From Prochlorococcus sp. AG-347-J20 (GTDB taxonomy: Bacteria > Cyanobacteriota > Cyanobacteriia > PCC-6307 > Cyanobiaceae): a stretch of 64,000 nucleotides of DNA. Positions 43,989 through 54,500 of this stretch are shown one piece after another (the stretch's first letter is position 1; every line of letters starts with the position of its first letter). The notes under the pieces are model-generated. The model was not told where the DNA came from. It ran no database searches and worked only from the letters and a program-made list of their open reading frames with translations. A program made the position numbers and the translations under genes. The DNA is taken from contig QCBW01000004.1 of assembly GCA_003281485.1 (NCBI GenBank), forward strand, positions 32,505 to 96,504. The letters run 5' to 3'.

Positions 43989-44675
43989 TTAATTGTATTG
44001 AAATTTTGATGGTTCTTGCCAGCTAGATAAAAAACCATTTTTCAACTCTGCAACTGCATCAGCATAAGTTAATTCTTCATAACGATGAGTAATCCACAAA
44101 GCTGATAGAGGTTTTTTGTGATCCCTTGTAAGATTTTTAATAGTTTGTAAAACTTTTAATTGACTAGTTTGATCAAGTAACGCTGTAGGCTCATCTAAAA
44201 GAATAAAATTTCTATTACTTATCAGAGCGCATGCAATAGTTAAGCGTTGTTTTTGTCCACCGCTCAATGTATGAACTGGCCTTTTTTCAAAACCAGTCAT
44301 TCCTACCTGATCAAGAACATATTCAATGTTTTTATTAATTTCATTTTGACTAATATTCTGATTAATATTGATCAGAAGTTCACTCCTACAATTTGGCATC
44401 AATATTTGATGATCAGGGTTTTGAAAAACCATGCCAATATTTGCATTGCAAAAGATGACTCCATTTTTGGGTTTGATTATTCCATTAATTAATTTTAAAA
44501 GAGTACTTTTTCCGCTCCCGTTTTTACCTACAACCATCCAAAATCCAGGTTTTTTTATTGAGAAGTTACATTTAAAAATTAAATTTTCTTTTTCTCCAGG
44601 ATATGAAAAAGAAACATCTTTGAATTTAATATGGGGTATTTCATTTTCAAGGGAATCTCGCATTAATTCTATCAA
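43989..44675 (-). CDS. ABC transporter ATPase, CbiO/EcfA-like
   Basis: VVGKNGSGKSTLLKLINGI, GMVFQNPDHQIL, LSGGQKQRLTIACAL, LLDEPTALLD. Confidence 0.9.
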   Translation of the reverse strand: MIELMRDSLENEIPHIKFKDVSFSYPGEKENLIFKCNFSIKKPGFWMVVGKNGSGKSTLLKLINGIIKPKNGVIFCNANIGMVFQNPDHQILMPNCRSELLININQNISQNEINKNIEYVLDQVGMTGFEKRPVHTLSGGQKQRLTIACALISNRNFILLDEPTALLDQTSQLKVLQTIKNLTRDHKKPLSALWITHRYEELTYADAVAELKNGFLSSWQEPSKFQYN

Positions 44676-44950
44676 TCTATGTTGAGAGAAAATCCTGGTC
44701 TTTTAGCTCCTCCTGCTACTGACGATTTTTCATATATCTGAACTGAAATGATTTCTTTAGCTCTTACAGCAATTAATTTATCTTGCACTTTATCACACTT
44801 TAATTCGATCAAGTTTGAGGATTCTAAAGTTTCATTCATAGAACTTTTTATTTCATCATACATTCGTTTAATATCATCAAATTCTTTCTTCTGAATTGAA
44901 AGTGGAAAAGGTGAATATCTCATACTTAGTTCCAACGAATACATAATCAT
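44672..44950 (-). CDS. conserved-looking cyanobacterial protein of unknown function
   Basis: 92 aa, 4-nt overlap with the downstream ABC ATPase; MYSLELSMRYSPFPLSIQKKEFDDIKRMYDEI. Confidence 0.7.
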   Translation of the reverse strand: MIMYSLELSMRYSPFPLSIQKKEFDDIKRMYDEIKSSMNETLESSNLIELKCDKVQDKLIAVRAKEIISVQIYEKSSVAGGAKRPGFSLNID

Positions 44951-45096
44951 AATAAAAACTACTTATTATATTACTAAATATTTTTCCGTAAGAAGTTATT
45001 TAAATTAAATTTTTTTGAAAAAATTATTTAAAAGATCTTTAAATACAATTATTATAAATATAAGAAATTTTAGTATGCATTTTAAAAAATCATTTC

Positions 45097-46065
45097 ATGG
45101 AAATAGCAAATGATATAACTTCTCTAGTTGGAAATACCCCTTTAGTTAAATTAAATCGAATCAGAAAGTATTTTGATTGTTATCCAGAAATAATAGCCAA
45201 ATTAGAAAGTTTCAATCCATCAGCGTCGGTTAAGGATCGGATCGCTTTTTCAATGTTATGTAAAGCTGAAGAAGAAGGATTAATAACACCAGATAAAACA
45301 ACGTTAATTGAGGCAACTAGTGGGAATACTGGAATCGCGTTAGCAATGGTTGCTGCCGCAAAAGGCTATAAATTGATATTAACTATGCCGGATACGATGA
45401 GTATTGAAAGAAGGGCAATGTTGAGAGCATATGGAGCTGAATTACAGCTTACACCTGGGGAAGAAGGAATGAAAGGAGCATTAGATTTAGCTAATGAGTT
45501 GTCTTCAACCATTGCAAATAGCTATCAATTTAATCAGTTTGAAAACTTTGCCAATCCAGATATTCATGAAAGAACAACGGCTCAAGAAATATGGTCCCAA
45601 TCCAATAAAAATTTAGATGGACTAGTTACAGGAGTAGGTACAGGAGGAACAATTACTGGTTGTGCACGTTTTTTGAAAAAAGTTAATCCAAATTGCAAAA
45701 TTTATGCCGTAGAGCCCAAAAAAAGTGCTGTGATTTCAGGTGAAAAAGCGGGATCTCATTCTATACAAGGAATTGGAGCGGGTTTCGTACCGAAAGTACT
45801 AAATACTGAATTAATTGATGAAATCATAAAAATAGATGACGATGAAGCATTTTATTATGGGCGTTTATTAGCTCGATTGGAAGGTCTTTTATCTGGTATC
45901 AGCAGCGGTGCAGCTTTAGCAGCAACTATTAAAATCGGCAAAAGAAAAGAACTAATGAATAAAAGATTGATAGTTATTCTTCCAAGTTTTGGAGAAAGAT
46001 ATTTATCAACAGCAATGTTTGAATCTAATACATCAATTCAAGCCAGAAAAGATGGTTATTTATAA
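45097..46065 (+). CDS. cysK: cysteine synthase A
   Basis: LVGNTPLVKLNRI, NPSASVKDRIA, EATSGNTGIALA. Confidence 0.95.
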   Translation: MEIANDITSLVGNTPLVKLNRIRKYFDCYPEIIAKLESFNPSASVKDRIAFSMLCKAEEEGLITPDKTTLIEATSGNTGIALAMVAAAKGYKLILTMPDTMSIERRAMLRAYGAELQLTPGEEGMKGALDLANELSSTIANSYQFNQFENFANPDIHERTTAQEIWSQSNKNLDGLVTGVGTGGTITGCARFLKKVNPNCKIYAVEPKKSAVISGEKAGSHSIQGIGAGFVPKVLNTELIDEIIKIDDDEAFYYGRLLARLEGLLSGISSGAALAATIKIGKRKELMNKRLIVILPSFGERYLSTAMFESNTSIQARKDGYL

Positions 46066-46081
46066 TGGATAATTTATAAAA

Positions 46082-46759
46082 ATGGGAAAAAATCTATATG
46101 AAGAATTAGGTCTCACAAAAAGTGCAACCATAAGTGAAATTAAATCTTCTTATCGCTCTTTAGTTAAGCAACATCATCCTGATACAGGCGGCAAGAAAGA
46201 ACGATTTCTTGCAATACAAAATGCTTGGGAAACTCTAAATGACCCTATCAAAAAGAAACAATACGATAGTAGTTTTCTCTCTTCCGGTTCATCATTTGAT
46301 TCATTAAATGAAAATTGGGAAGATAAGTTTAATTCAAAAAAATATAATTCTTCAATTAAGGACAAAGAAGTTGAAACATGGATTAAAGAAATTTATAGTC
46401 CGATAAATAGATTAATTAGTCAAATAATTAAACCTTTGAATAACGAAATAAAAGAACTATCTGCGGATCCATATGATGACCAACTAATGGAAAATTTTTG
46501 CAGTTACATAATTCTTTCACTAAAGAAAATAGAAAAAGTTGAAAAAATTTATAACAAAAAAATAGTTCCAAAGTCTATTTCAACTTTAGGCCTCGATCTT
46601 TATCATTGTTTTTCACAAGTTAAAGATGCGCTGTCAGAATTTGATAGATATACACAAGGATACGTAGATAATTACTTATTTGATGGTAAAGAAATGATCA
46701 AAGAAGCAAAAAGAATCCAATCAAAGATGTCTACAGACAAAAAAATTAAAACCTTTTAG
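46082..46759 (+). CDS. J-domain protein (DnaJ-like)
   Basis: NLYEELGLTKSATISEIKSSYRSLVKQHHPDTGG; HPD motif; no CxxCxGxG zinc domain. Confidence 0.88.
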   Translation: MGKNLYEELGLTKSATISEIKSSYRSLVKQHHPDTGGKKERFLAIQNAWETLNDPIKKKQYDSSFLSSGSSFDSLNENWEDKFNSKKYNSSIKDKEVETWIKEIYSPINRLISQIIKPLNNEIKELSADPYDDQLMENFCSYIILSLKKIEKVEKIYNKKIVPKSISTLGLDLYHCFSQVKDALSEFDRYTQGYVDNYLFDGKEMIKEAKRIQSKMSTDKKIKTF

Positions 46760-46770
46760 ATACGTAAATT

Positions 46771-47007
46771 TTATTGAGTATATTCTTTAAGTTGATCTAA
46801 TTTAAACCAAACATCTGGAACAGGTCTCCGCCATCGAACCTGAGCATAATCTTCTTTTAGTGAAAGAATCTCTCCAGGACCTTCAAAGACATAATTAGGA
46901 AGATCATTATCACTGGCAAGTGCTTCAATACTTTTTATATAATTTTCTCTATCGACAAAAACTAAGCTTCCTTTCTTGAGAGGTTTCTTTGGAATAGAAT
47001 CTGTCAT
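46771..47007 (-). CDS. ndhO: NAD(P)H-quinone oxidoreductase subunit O
   Basis: KKGSLVFVDRENYIKSIEALASDNDLPNYVFEGPGEIL...YAQVRWRRPVPDVWFKLDQL. Confidence 0.93.
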   Translation of the reverse strand: MTDSIPKKPLKKGSLVFVDRENYIKSIEALASDNDLPNYVFEGPGEILSLKEDYAQVRWRRPVPDVWFKLDQLKEYTQ

Positions 47008-47143
47008 AATAAATTCAAGAAGGTTATTTGAGATTCATTATACAAAAACTTGTTTGAAAAATATTGAAAAAAATTTATTCCGGAATAATAATTACAAACG
47101 TCTAAAAAATTTAATAGTCTTAAATGAAAAACATCTATAAGAT

Positions 47144-48070
47144 ATGCGTCTTTTACTACTTGGCTGCACTGGATTTGTTGGTAAAGAATTAGTACCAACA
47201 CTACTCAATGAAAATCACGATATACATATCGTAAGTAGAAAACCCATAAGTAAATTAAAGGTTAATTTGGATTCCAATAAGTTTAAATTTTCTCAAATAG
47301 ATTTATCAAAAGAAAGAAATTGGAAAAACGAAAATCTTTTAAATATTTTACGAGAGGTAGATGGAATTATTAATTTGATGGGAGAACCCATAGCAGAAAA
47401 AAAATGGACTTTTGAACAAAAACAGGAGATTGAAAATAGTCGTATTAACACCACGAAATTCATGATGAAGACCCTTAAAAATTTAAAAATAAACCCAAAA
47501 GTCATTATAAATGGATCAGCGATAGGTTATTACGGTACAAGTTTGTCTTGTGAATTCACTGAAAATAGTATTGGAGGAAAAGACTTCTTAGCTAATCTTT
47601 GCAAAAAATGGGAAGCTGTCGCTGCTGAAAAGCCATTTTTCACAAGGTTAATTATTTTTAGAATTGGAATAGTTTTAGAGGCAGACGGAGGAGCATTAGG
47701 GAAAATGCTCCCTATATTTAAAGTTGGCTTAGGTGGACCAATTGGAGATGGTAAGCAATGGATGAGTTGGATTCATAGAACTGATTTATGTGCATTAATT
47801 ACTCAAGCATTAGTTGATAAAAAGTATTCGGGAGTATTGAATGCTGTTGCACCAAATCCAGTATTAATGAGAGAATTTTCTCAGACTTTAGGCAAATGTC
47901 TGAATAGACCTAATTTACTTCCAGTTCCTGGAGCGGTTTTAAAAATATTATTAGGAGATGGAGCAAAAGTTGTATTAGAAGGGCAAAAAGTAATTAGCAG
48001 TAAACTCAAAAATTATACTTTTAAATATCCTCTTCTTGAGAAAGCAATTTACGCCTCCACCAAGAATTAA
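47144..48070 (+). CDS. NAD-dependent epimerase, SDR39U1/TIGR01777 type
   Basis: RLLLLGCTGFVGKELVPTLL, INLMGEPIAEKKWT, NGSAIGYYGT. Confidence 0.9.
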   Translation: MRLLLLGCTGFVGKELVPTLLNENHDIHIVSRKPISKLKVNLDSNKFKFSQIDLSKERNWKNENLLNILREVDGIINLMGEPIAEKKWTFEQKQEIENSRINTTKFMMKTLKNLKINPKVIINGSAIGYYGTSLSCEFTENSIGGKDFLANLCKKWEAVAAEKPFFTRLIIFRIGIVLEADGGALGKMLPIFKVGLGGPIGDGKQWMSWIHRTDLCALITQALVDKKYSGVLNAVAPNPVLMREFSQTLGKCLNRPNLLPVPGAVLKILLGDGAKVVLEGQKVISSKLKNYTFKYPLLEKAIYASTKN

Positions 48071-48290
48071 TACCGTTTACTAAAGCACCAATAATAAGAA
48101 TTGTTATCAATGGAACTACAAGAGGATTCCAAACTATCTGAATAAAATTAATAAAAATAAATATGCCATTTAATTGCATGATGATTGCAAAAATAAAAAA
48201 TATTGCAAAAAAAATGACTGTAAATAAATTTATTAGTAACAAATTATCGATAATTTGTTTTAACTTATTTTGATTATTCTCCTTAGTCAT
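48021..48290 (-). CDS. small membrane protein of unknown function
   Basis: 89 aa, two hydrophobic segments; overlaps the 3' end of the epimerase ORF by 50 nt. Confidence 0.55.
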   Translation of the reverse strand: MTKENNQNKLKQIIDNLLLINLFTVIFFAIFFIFAIIMQLNGIFIFINFIQIVWNPLVVPLITILIIGALVNGINSWWRRKLLSQEEDI

Positions 48291-49485
48291 TTTTTATAAC
48301 AATATTCATATCGTCAACCATTGTAAGACAAGCTTTGTTTTCACCCAGTCTTTTTTTGGCATTTTCATTACATGAGATCATAAACTTCTTATTTAGCTGC
48401 ATAAGATATATTACTTTTATTATCAATTTTATTGTCTGATTGATTTGATCATTCTTATCTTTATAATTACTGGCACAAAAAACATATTTTCCAAGCAAAC
48501 GTCTTTGCGCTTCTGCAAAAGTTTTTGTAAATTGTGGACCTTTACCTTCAATCTGAATAACCGGTTTTCCTAATCCAATCGCTTGCTCTGCTGCTGTTCC
48601 TGCCATGCTGATACAGCATCTACTTTTCAACAATATTTGGTCAAAATTATTCCAACATATATTCACTTCTAAAAATTTATGTTGAAATTTCAAGAGATCA
48701 TTATCTTTAATTTTTTCTAGTTTTAACCATCCTCTTTTTTGAAATATCTCCTTTATTTTTAATGAAGATAGAGAATTAACTATCGCAAAATTAAACTTAA
48801 TTTTTTGAAAATACCTTAAATCTGACAATCCTTCTAATACCTCTAAAATCAAAACAAAATTATCTAAAGTCTCAGGGAATCTACTTCCTGGAAATAATCC
48901 AATACTAAATTCAGCTTTCTCTAATTTTTTCTTTCTAGGAAAAAACTTATCCATAAATGGGTTACCTAAAAAAGACACTTTCTTTTTTAATTGCAAAGTT
49001 AAATCAGTAGCCGTAAGGAAATCTCTTGTATATATTTTTTTCGCTTTTTCTGAGAGCAAGAAAAATTTAGAAGGCCATGGCAACTTTAACTTCCCTTCAT
49101 AATGGCTGGAATAAGCAACTAAATATGTAAAAAAGTCTTTCTTACAAACCCATGCAAAAAAAACTGGCACAATATCTCCAACTACAAAAAAATAATCATA
49201 TTTTCTTTTTATTTTAAAAGTTAAATATAATTTTTTTAAAAGATAAAATATTTCTCCACCTAATATCTCAGTGAGTCTTCCCTTAAAAGAATTATAGCCA
49301 ATTCCTCCAGTACTAAATTCTTTAGTTTTACCGATAATCTTAATTTTTTCTTTTTCGTAATGGTTTCCTATACCAACAATAGGCAAAGCATGAACAGAAT
49401 AACCACTTTTTACTAGTTGCTTAGCAATTAAACTTCCAGATAGATCTTCTCCATGCCCATTACTTAATATTAAAATTTTAAACAA
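48283..49485 (-). CDS. LpxB-related glycosyltransferase-like protein (TIGR03492 type)
   Basis: ILSNGHGEDLSGSLIAKQL, LFPGSRFPETLDNF, GTAAEQAIGLGKPVIQIEGKGPQF. Confidence 0.82.
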   Translation of the reverse strand: MFKILILSNGHGEDLSGSLIAKQLVKSGYSVHALPIVGIGNHYEKEKIKIIGKTKEFSTGGIGYNSFKGRLTEILGGEIFYLLKKLYLTFKIKRKYDYFFVVGDIVPVFFAWVCKKDFFTYLVAYSSHYEGKLKLPWPSKFFLLSEKAKKIYTRDFLTATDLTLQLKKKVSFLGNPFMDKFFPRKKKLEKAEFSIGLFPGSRFPETLDNFVLILEVLEGLSDLRYFQKIKFNFAIVNSLSSLKIKEIFQKRGWLKLEKIKDNDLLKFQHKFLEVNICWNNFDQILLKSRCCISMAGTAAEQAIGLGKPVIQIEGKGPQFTKTFAEAQRRLLGKYVFCASNYKDKNDQINQTIKLIIKVIYLMQLNKKFMISCNENAKKRLGENKACLTMVDDMNIVIKND

Positions 49486-49486
49486 T

Positions 49487-49915
49487 TTAAAATTCCAACC
49501 ATTTTTTTACTTTGGTTAACTCAGGCCAATCTGGATATCTACTTAATCCGTCTTCAACAGATTCTTTCAACTCACTTTTTACATCTGGCATCATCATAGA
49601 CATTTTTTTTATTAACTCAATATGATCTCTAACACCTTTATTGTTAGTAGCTAAAAGAGCTAAAGACAAATTCATTCTTGCTTGTGGATCTTGCTGATTT
49701 AATCGAACAGCTTGTCTGGCAGCTGCCAAAGCTTCTTCATTATTTTTCAAAAGTAATTGAAGCCATGATAAACAAGTCCATGCAGCAAAATGATTTGGAA
49801 TTTGCTGTATAATTTTTTGAAAATCTTGAACGACTGGAATTAAATCTTGCCCTGCTTTATATCTTGATAGAGCTGCACTAAATTCCTCTTCGATGGGATT
49901 AATTTCGTTATTCAT
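49487..49915 (-). CDS. TPR-repeat protein
   Basis: NHFAAWTCLSWLQLLLKNNEEALAAARQAVRLNQQDPQARMNLSLALL. Confidence 0.8.
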   Translation of the reverse strand: MNNEINPIEEEFSAALSRYKAGQDLIPVVQDFQKIIQQIPNHFAAWTCLSWLQLLLKNNEEALAAARQAVRLNQQDPQARMNLSLALLATNNKGVRDHIELIKKMSMMMPDVKSELKESVEDGLSRYPDWPELTKVKKWLEF

Positions 49916-49921
49916 TATTTA

Positions 49922-50314
49922 TTAAACTGCAAAGGAGCTTCCACAACCGCAAGTTTGAGAAGCATTGGGATTTACAAAATTAAAGCCACCCCCAATTAAT
50001 TCCTTACTAAAATCTAATTGCATTCCGTATATATATAATAGGCTTTTGGGATCGCAAACTACTTTAAAGTTTTGATCGGCTTTTAATGAATAATCATAAA
50101 CTTTATCATCGGGATTTATTTCATTAGTTCCAATAAAGTCCATTGTATAACTCATCCCACTACAACCACCTGATCTTACTCCAACCCTAAGTACTTTTTT
50201 ATCACTTTGGCCTTTCAACAAACTTGAAATTTGTTCTATTGCGTCATTCGTTATTAAGATACCTTTGCCATCATCAGAATTTTTAATTTCCTGTTTAACT
50301 TCTAAATTTTCCAT
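49922..50314 (-). CDS. A-type iron-sulfur carrier (IscA/SufA/ErpA family)
   Basis: [18 protein letters not shown] and CGCGSSF C-terminus; start chosen at internal MENLEV. Confidence 0.93.
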   Translation of the reverse strand: MENLEVKQEIKNSDDGKGILITNDAIEQISSLLKGQSDKKVLRVGVRSGGCSGMSYTMDFIGTNEINPDDKVYDYSLKADQNFKVVCDPKSLLYIYGMQLDFSKELIGGGFNFVNPNASQTCGCGSSFAV

Positions 50315-50413
50315 AAACAAAGGATTTCCACTATTTATAATATAAAAACTTAATCGATAGGATGCATAGAACAAACAAAATCCAAACTTGATTTGTTATA
50401 ATTTTAAGAAAAA

Positions 50414-51868
50414 GTGAAAATTGCAATAGTTGGTTCTGGATTAGCTGGTCTTACAGCAGCGGTCAATTTAGTTGATGAAGGTCACGAAGTAGAAATCTAC
50501 GAGAGCAGGTCATTTTGGGGAGGCAAAGTCGGAAGTTGGGAAGATAAAGATGGTAATCACATAGAAATGGGTTTACATGTATTTTTTTACAATTATGCAA
50601 ATCTTTTTAAATTAATGAAAAAAGTGGGAGCTTTGGACAATTTACTCCCTAAAGATCATACTCATCTATTTATCAATAATGGTGGTAATTTAAAATCTTT
50701 AGACTTCAGATTTCCTTTAGGTGCTCCATTTAATGGACTAAAAGCTTTTTTTACCACCGAACAACTTACTTGGGTGGATAAGTTAAGAAATGCCTTAGCT
50801 TTAGGGACAAGCCCAATAGTTAGAGGATTGATAGACTATGAAGGCGCAATGAAAATAATTAGAGATCTAGATAAAATTAGTTTTAAAGAATGGTTTTTAA
50901 ACCATGGTGGAAGTGAAAAAAGCTTAGAAAGAATGTGGGATCCTATCGCATATGCTTTAGGTTTTATTAATTGCAAAGATATTTCAGCAAGATGCATGCT
51001 AACTATCTTCATGATGTTTGCTTCAAAAACAGAAGCCTCAAAACTAAATCTTTTAAAAGGTTCTCCACATAAGTGGCTAACTCAACCTATTGTCGACTAC
51101 ATCACAAACAAAGGAGCAAAAATTCATCTCAACCATAAGGTAGAAGAAATCATTTATGAAAAGGAATCTTCCTCTTATTTAGTTAATCAATTAAAAATAT
51201 CTTCTCCTGAAGGAATTAAGGCAGTGTTTGCAGATAAATTTCTAGCTGCCTGTGATGTTCCTGGAATAAAAAAAATAATTCCAAAAGAATGGTATCAATT
51301 TAAAGAATTTGAAGGTTTAAAAAAACTTAGAGCTGTTGCTGTTGCCACAATCCAATTAAGATATGACGGTTGGGTTACTGAATTGCAAAAAGATAATACT
51401 GGAAACGAACCGAGTGGACTAGATAACCTTCTTTATTCTGCCGATGCCTCTTTCAGTTGTTTTGCTGATTTAGCACTAACAAGTCCAACAGATTATAGAA
51501 AAAAAGATATGGGATCACTTCTCCAATGTGTTTTAACTCCTGGCGATAGATGGATGGGAAGATCTACAGAAAGAATTACAAAAGAAATAGATAAAGAAGT
51601 GCGCCGTCTATTTCCATCCTCAAAAAACCTTAAATTGCTTTGGAGTAATGTAGTACAAATCCCCCAATCACTCTATAGAGAAGCTCCAGGTATGGAACCT
51701 TTCAGGCCTAATCAGAAAACATCCATATCTAATTTCTTCATGGCTGGTAGTTATACAAAACAAGATTACATAGATTCTATGGAAGGAGCTACAATGAGTG
51801 GTCATTTGGCTGCTGCTTCAATTTTAGAGAAGAAAGCAGAATTAGCAAAGAATCTTGCAGTAGGTTAA
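50414..51868 (+). CDS. crtQ: zeta-carotene desaturase
   Basis: [60 protein letters not shown] start. Confidence 0.96.
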   Translation: MKIAIVGSGLAGLTAAVNLVDEGHEVEIYESRSFWGGKVGSWEDKDGNHIEMGLHVFFYNYANLFKLMKKVGALDNLLPKDHTHLFINNGGNLKSLDFRFPLGAPFNGLKAFFTTEQLTWVDKLRNALALGTSPIVRGLIDYEGAMKIIRDLDKISFKEWFLNHGGSEKSLERMWDPIAYALGFINCKDISARCMLTIFMMFASKTEASKLNLLKGSPHKWLTQPIVDYITNKGAKIHLNHKVEEIIYEKESSSYLVNQLKISSPEGIKAVFADKFLAACDVPGIKKIIPKEWYQFKEFEGLKKLRAVAVATIQLRYDGWVTELQKDNTGNEPSGLDNLLYSADASFSCFADLALTSPTDYRKKDMGSLLQCVLTPGDRWMGRSTERITKEIDKEVRRLFPSSKNLKLLWSNVVQIPQSLYREAPGMEPFRPNQKTSISNFFMAGSYTKQDYIDSMEGATMSGHLAAASILEKKAELAKNLAVG

Positions 51869-51871
51869 TTT

Positions 51872-52342
51872 ATGGGTACTTGGCTCAAACATGACGTAAT
51901 AACAGTTGTTAATGCTCCTCTTGAAAATGTTTGGGATACATGGAGCGATTTAGACTCAATGTCGCTTTGGATGAGCTGGATTGAATCTGTAAAAACAGTT
52001 GATGAAGAGACTAATACATTACCAGATTTAACAGAATGGACTTTGGCTGCAAATGGCTTTAGATTTAAATGGAAAGCTCAAATTACAGAAAGGGTCGAAA
52101 AAAGTAAACTAAAATGGAAATCTATAGGAGGTTTACCAACTGAGGGATCAGTAGTTTTCGAAAGTAAGAGTGATCAAATTACAACGGTCAATTTAGCCAT
52201 AACGTATGAGCTACCTAAAATGATTGCGCGTTTTATGGAAGAAAATATTTTAGGCAAAATGGTTACAAACGAATTACAGGCCAATATTGATAGGTTCAAA
52301 GATTTAGTTGAAAAGAACTATACAAAAAATTTTTCTAATTAA
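51872..52342 (+). CDS. SRPBCC (START-like cyclase/dehydrase) family protein
   Basis: INAPLENVWDTWSDLDSMSLWMSWIESV-type N-terminus, immediately downstream of crtQ. Confidence 0.83.
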   Translation: MGTWLKHDVITVVNAPLENVWDTWSDLDSMSLWMSWIESVKTVDEETNTLPDLTEWTLAANGFRFKWKAQITERVEKSKLKWKSIGGLPTEGSVVFESKSDQITTVNLAITYELPKMIARFMEENILGKMVTNELQANIDRFKDLVEKNYTKNFSN

Positions 52343-53144
52343 AAATATTAATTGCTACATCTAGTAGTCCTTCAAAAGTATATTCTTTTGCCTGACTATC
52401 AACTCTTCCGAAAATCTTGTTACATATTTTTGTTGTCTGAGGTCCAATAGTTAATAACTTAATTTGATCAAAATATACTAACCATTGTTTACCAAGTTTT
52501 TTTTCTAGTAAAGAAGCAGCATTTGATACGGTTTTACCACTTGAGAAAATAATTGCATCGACTTTTCGATTAGAAATAATATCAATTGTTTCTTCCGGAA
52601 TTGATTCAGGACATCTAGTTTCATATGCAGCAACCTCAAATACACGAGAACCAGCCTTTCTAAATTGATCTGCAATTAAATCTCTACCACCTGTTTGAAC
52701 TCTTGGCACAAAAACTCGAAGTCCATAACCAGATACTGGGAAATTATCAATTAAACTTTCAGCAACAAATTCTGGAGGTATGAAATCAGCCTTAATCCCA
52801 AAATCATCAAGAGTTTTTGAGGTTTTTTCTCCGACTACGGCGATTTTTGTTTTTTTAGAACATTCTTTTAATGAACTATTAAAGTATCTAAGTCTTTTAT
52901 CCACAAATTTGATCCCATTACTGCTGGAAAAAATAATCCAATGAAAATCATTTATTTGATTTAATGCCTCGTCAAGAGGATTCAAATCATCAGGATCACC
53001 AATACTTATTGCAGGTAAATCAAATACATTAGCGCCCTTGCTTGTGAATATCTTTTTTATATCCAATATCCCTTCTTTTGATCGAGTAATAATTATATTT
53101 CTTTGATAAAGGGGTAGATCAACTTTTGGCATCCTTGTCCTCAA
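52335..53144 (-). CDS. hemD: uroporphyrinogen-III synthase
   Basis: NIIITRSKEG, WIIFSSSNGIKF, AIIFSSGKTVSNA, LLTIGPQTTK; likely start M at 53132. Confidence 0.88.
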   Translation of the reverse strand: MRTRMPKVDLPLYQRNIIITRSKEGILDIKKIFTSKGANVFDLPAISIGDPDDLNPLDEALNQINDFHWIIFSSSNGIKFVDKRLRYFNSSLKECSKKTKIAVVGEKTSKTLDDFGIKADFIPPEFVAESLIDNFPVSGYGLRVFVPRVQTGGRDLIADQFRKAGSRVFEVAAYETRCPESIPEETIDIISNRKVDAIIFSSGKTVSNAASLLEKKLGKQWLVYFDQIKLLTIGPQTTKICNKIFGRVDSQAKEYTFEGLLDVAINIFN

Positions 53145-53511
53145 CTTTATGATTTTGATTTTTACTTTTTAATTCATCGAGAAGTTTCAAGACTGATAAT
53201 CCTTTATCAATAACAACATCGTCTTTAAAAACTATCTCTGGAACTCTTCTCATCTCTATTCTTTTTCCTAAACTATGTCTTATAGAGCTTTTAACAGTAT
53301 TCAAATTTTCTACAATTTCTTTCCTAACTTTATCTTGAGCAGTAGAAGTTATGTAAATTTTGCAGTGTTGCAAATCACCTGATAAATCAATCTTAGAAAT
53401 ATTGACAAAATGATCTCTAATAAGATCATTTTCTAAATCATTCTGCAAAATAAGGGTTATTTCTTTCTTCAGAAGAGAAGAAACTTTTGCAAGACGGTAA
53501 TTATTTGGCAT
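53119..53511 (-). CDS. rbfA: ribosome-binding factor A
   Basis: YRLAKVSSLLKKEITLILQNDL, IRHSLGKRIEMRRVPEIVFKDD. Confidence 0.93.
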   Translation of the reverse strand: MPNNYRLAKVSSLLKKEITLILQNDLENDLIRDHFVNISKIDLSGDLQHCKIYITSTAQDKVRKEIVENLNTVKSSIRHSLGKRIEMRRVPEIVFKDDVVIDKGLSVLKLLDELKSKNQNHKVEDKDAKS

Positions 53512-53729
53512 TATGGTTGTAAATTTATTGGGTTTGTCATCGCTTGCAAGACAAAATAAACAGTTATGAAAGCACTGAAGACAGAAGATATCAAACCTAC
53601 TATTGTGAGTGGATTTGATCTATTCTTGAATAAAGGTTCAAGCAATGCAACAAGTCCCCCAATAATTATGGATATTAAATACTTGGGGTATCTTGCAACA
53701 TTAGAGAAAAATTCGCCCATCAGCTCCAC
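53511..53729 (-). CDS. DUF751-like small membrane protein
   Basis: EFFSNVARYPKYLISIIIGGLVALLEPLFKNRSNPLTIV. Confidence 0.8.
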   Translation of the reverse strand: MELMGEFFSNVARYPKYLISIIIGGLVALLEPLFKNRSNPLTIVGLISSVFSAFITVYFVLQAMTNPINLQP

Positions 53730-53774
53730 AAAGAGATTACTTTTTTAGCTAAATTTTAACAAACATTAAACAGC

Positions 53775-54500
53775 ATGATTACATTATATCAATTCAGGCA
53801 TAGTGCTTTTTGTTTAAAAACAAGAATGGCTCTTCATGCAAAAAAACTACAATATCGAGTTGAAGAAGTAACACCTGGAATAGGCCAATTTGAAATCTTT
53901 AAATTATCAGGGCAAAAAAAAGTACCATTAATAGTCGATAGTAATGATCAAGTTATCAATGACTCTTCTACTATTTGCGAATATATAGATAAAAAAAATG
54001 ATAACAATCCACTCTTTCCTGAGGACCCAATATTATTTGCACAATGCAAACTAATTGAAGACTGGGCTGATACAACAATGGCTACGACTTGTAGAAAAGC
54101 TTTAATAAAATCTGCAATAGAAAATCCACAGCTTAGAACTGCATTACTTCCAGATGAAATACCTTCTTCAGTTAAAAGTATTGTTGATAAATTACCTTTT
54201 GAAAATCTTACTAAAATTTCTAATGTAGTTTTGTCTTCTAAAGATAATTTAGAACTCCAAAAATTACTAGAAGCTTTGTCAAAATCCTTGATCAACAAAA
54301 AATATTTAGTTGGAGACAGTTTATCAATTGCAGATATTTCAATTGCTGCTCAATTATCCCTTCTTAAATTTCCAAAGTCTGCAGGACCAATTCTTTCAGG
54401 AGAAGGAAGTCAAGAATACATAAATAACCCTTATTTAGAAAATCTTTTCATATGGAGGAACAACTTAGAAGAATACCTTTTTAGTGCTAACTATCAATAA
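53775..54500 (+). CDS. glutathione S-transferase family protein
   Basis: MITLYQFRHSAFCLKTRMALHAKKLQYRVEEV, KVPLIVDSNDQVINDSSTICEYID. Confidence 0.9.
   Translation: MITLYQFRHSAFCLKTRMALHAKKLQYRVEEVTPGIGQFEIFKLSGQKKVPLIVDSNDQVINDSSTICEYIDKKNDNNPLFPEDPILFAQCKLIEDWADTTMATTCRKALIKSAIENPQLRTALLPDEIPSSVKSIVDKLPFENLTKISNVVLSSKDNLELQKLLEALSKSLINKKYLVGDSLSIADISIAAQLSLLKFPKSAGPILSGEGSQEYINNPYLENLFIWRNNLEEYLFSANYQ

Noticed and set aside
45074-45112. Tiny ATG ORF (MHFKKSFHGNSK) upstream of cysK
   Set aside because: 12 codons in an AT-rich leader; no evidence for a leader peptide.
47004-47201. 65-aa minus-strand ORF between ndhO and the epimerase gene
   Set aside because: Overlaps the epimerase start and has no recognisable protein character.
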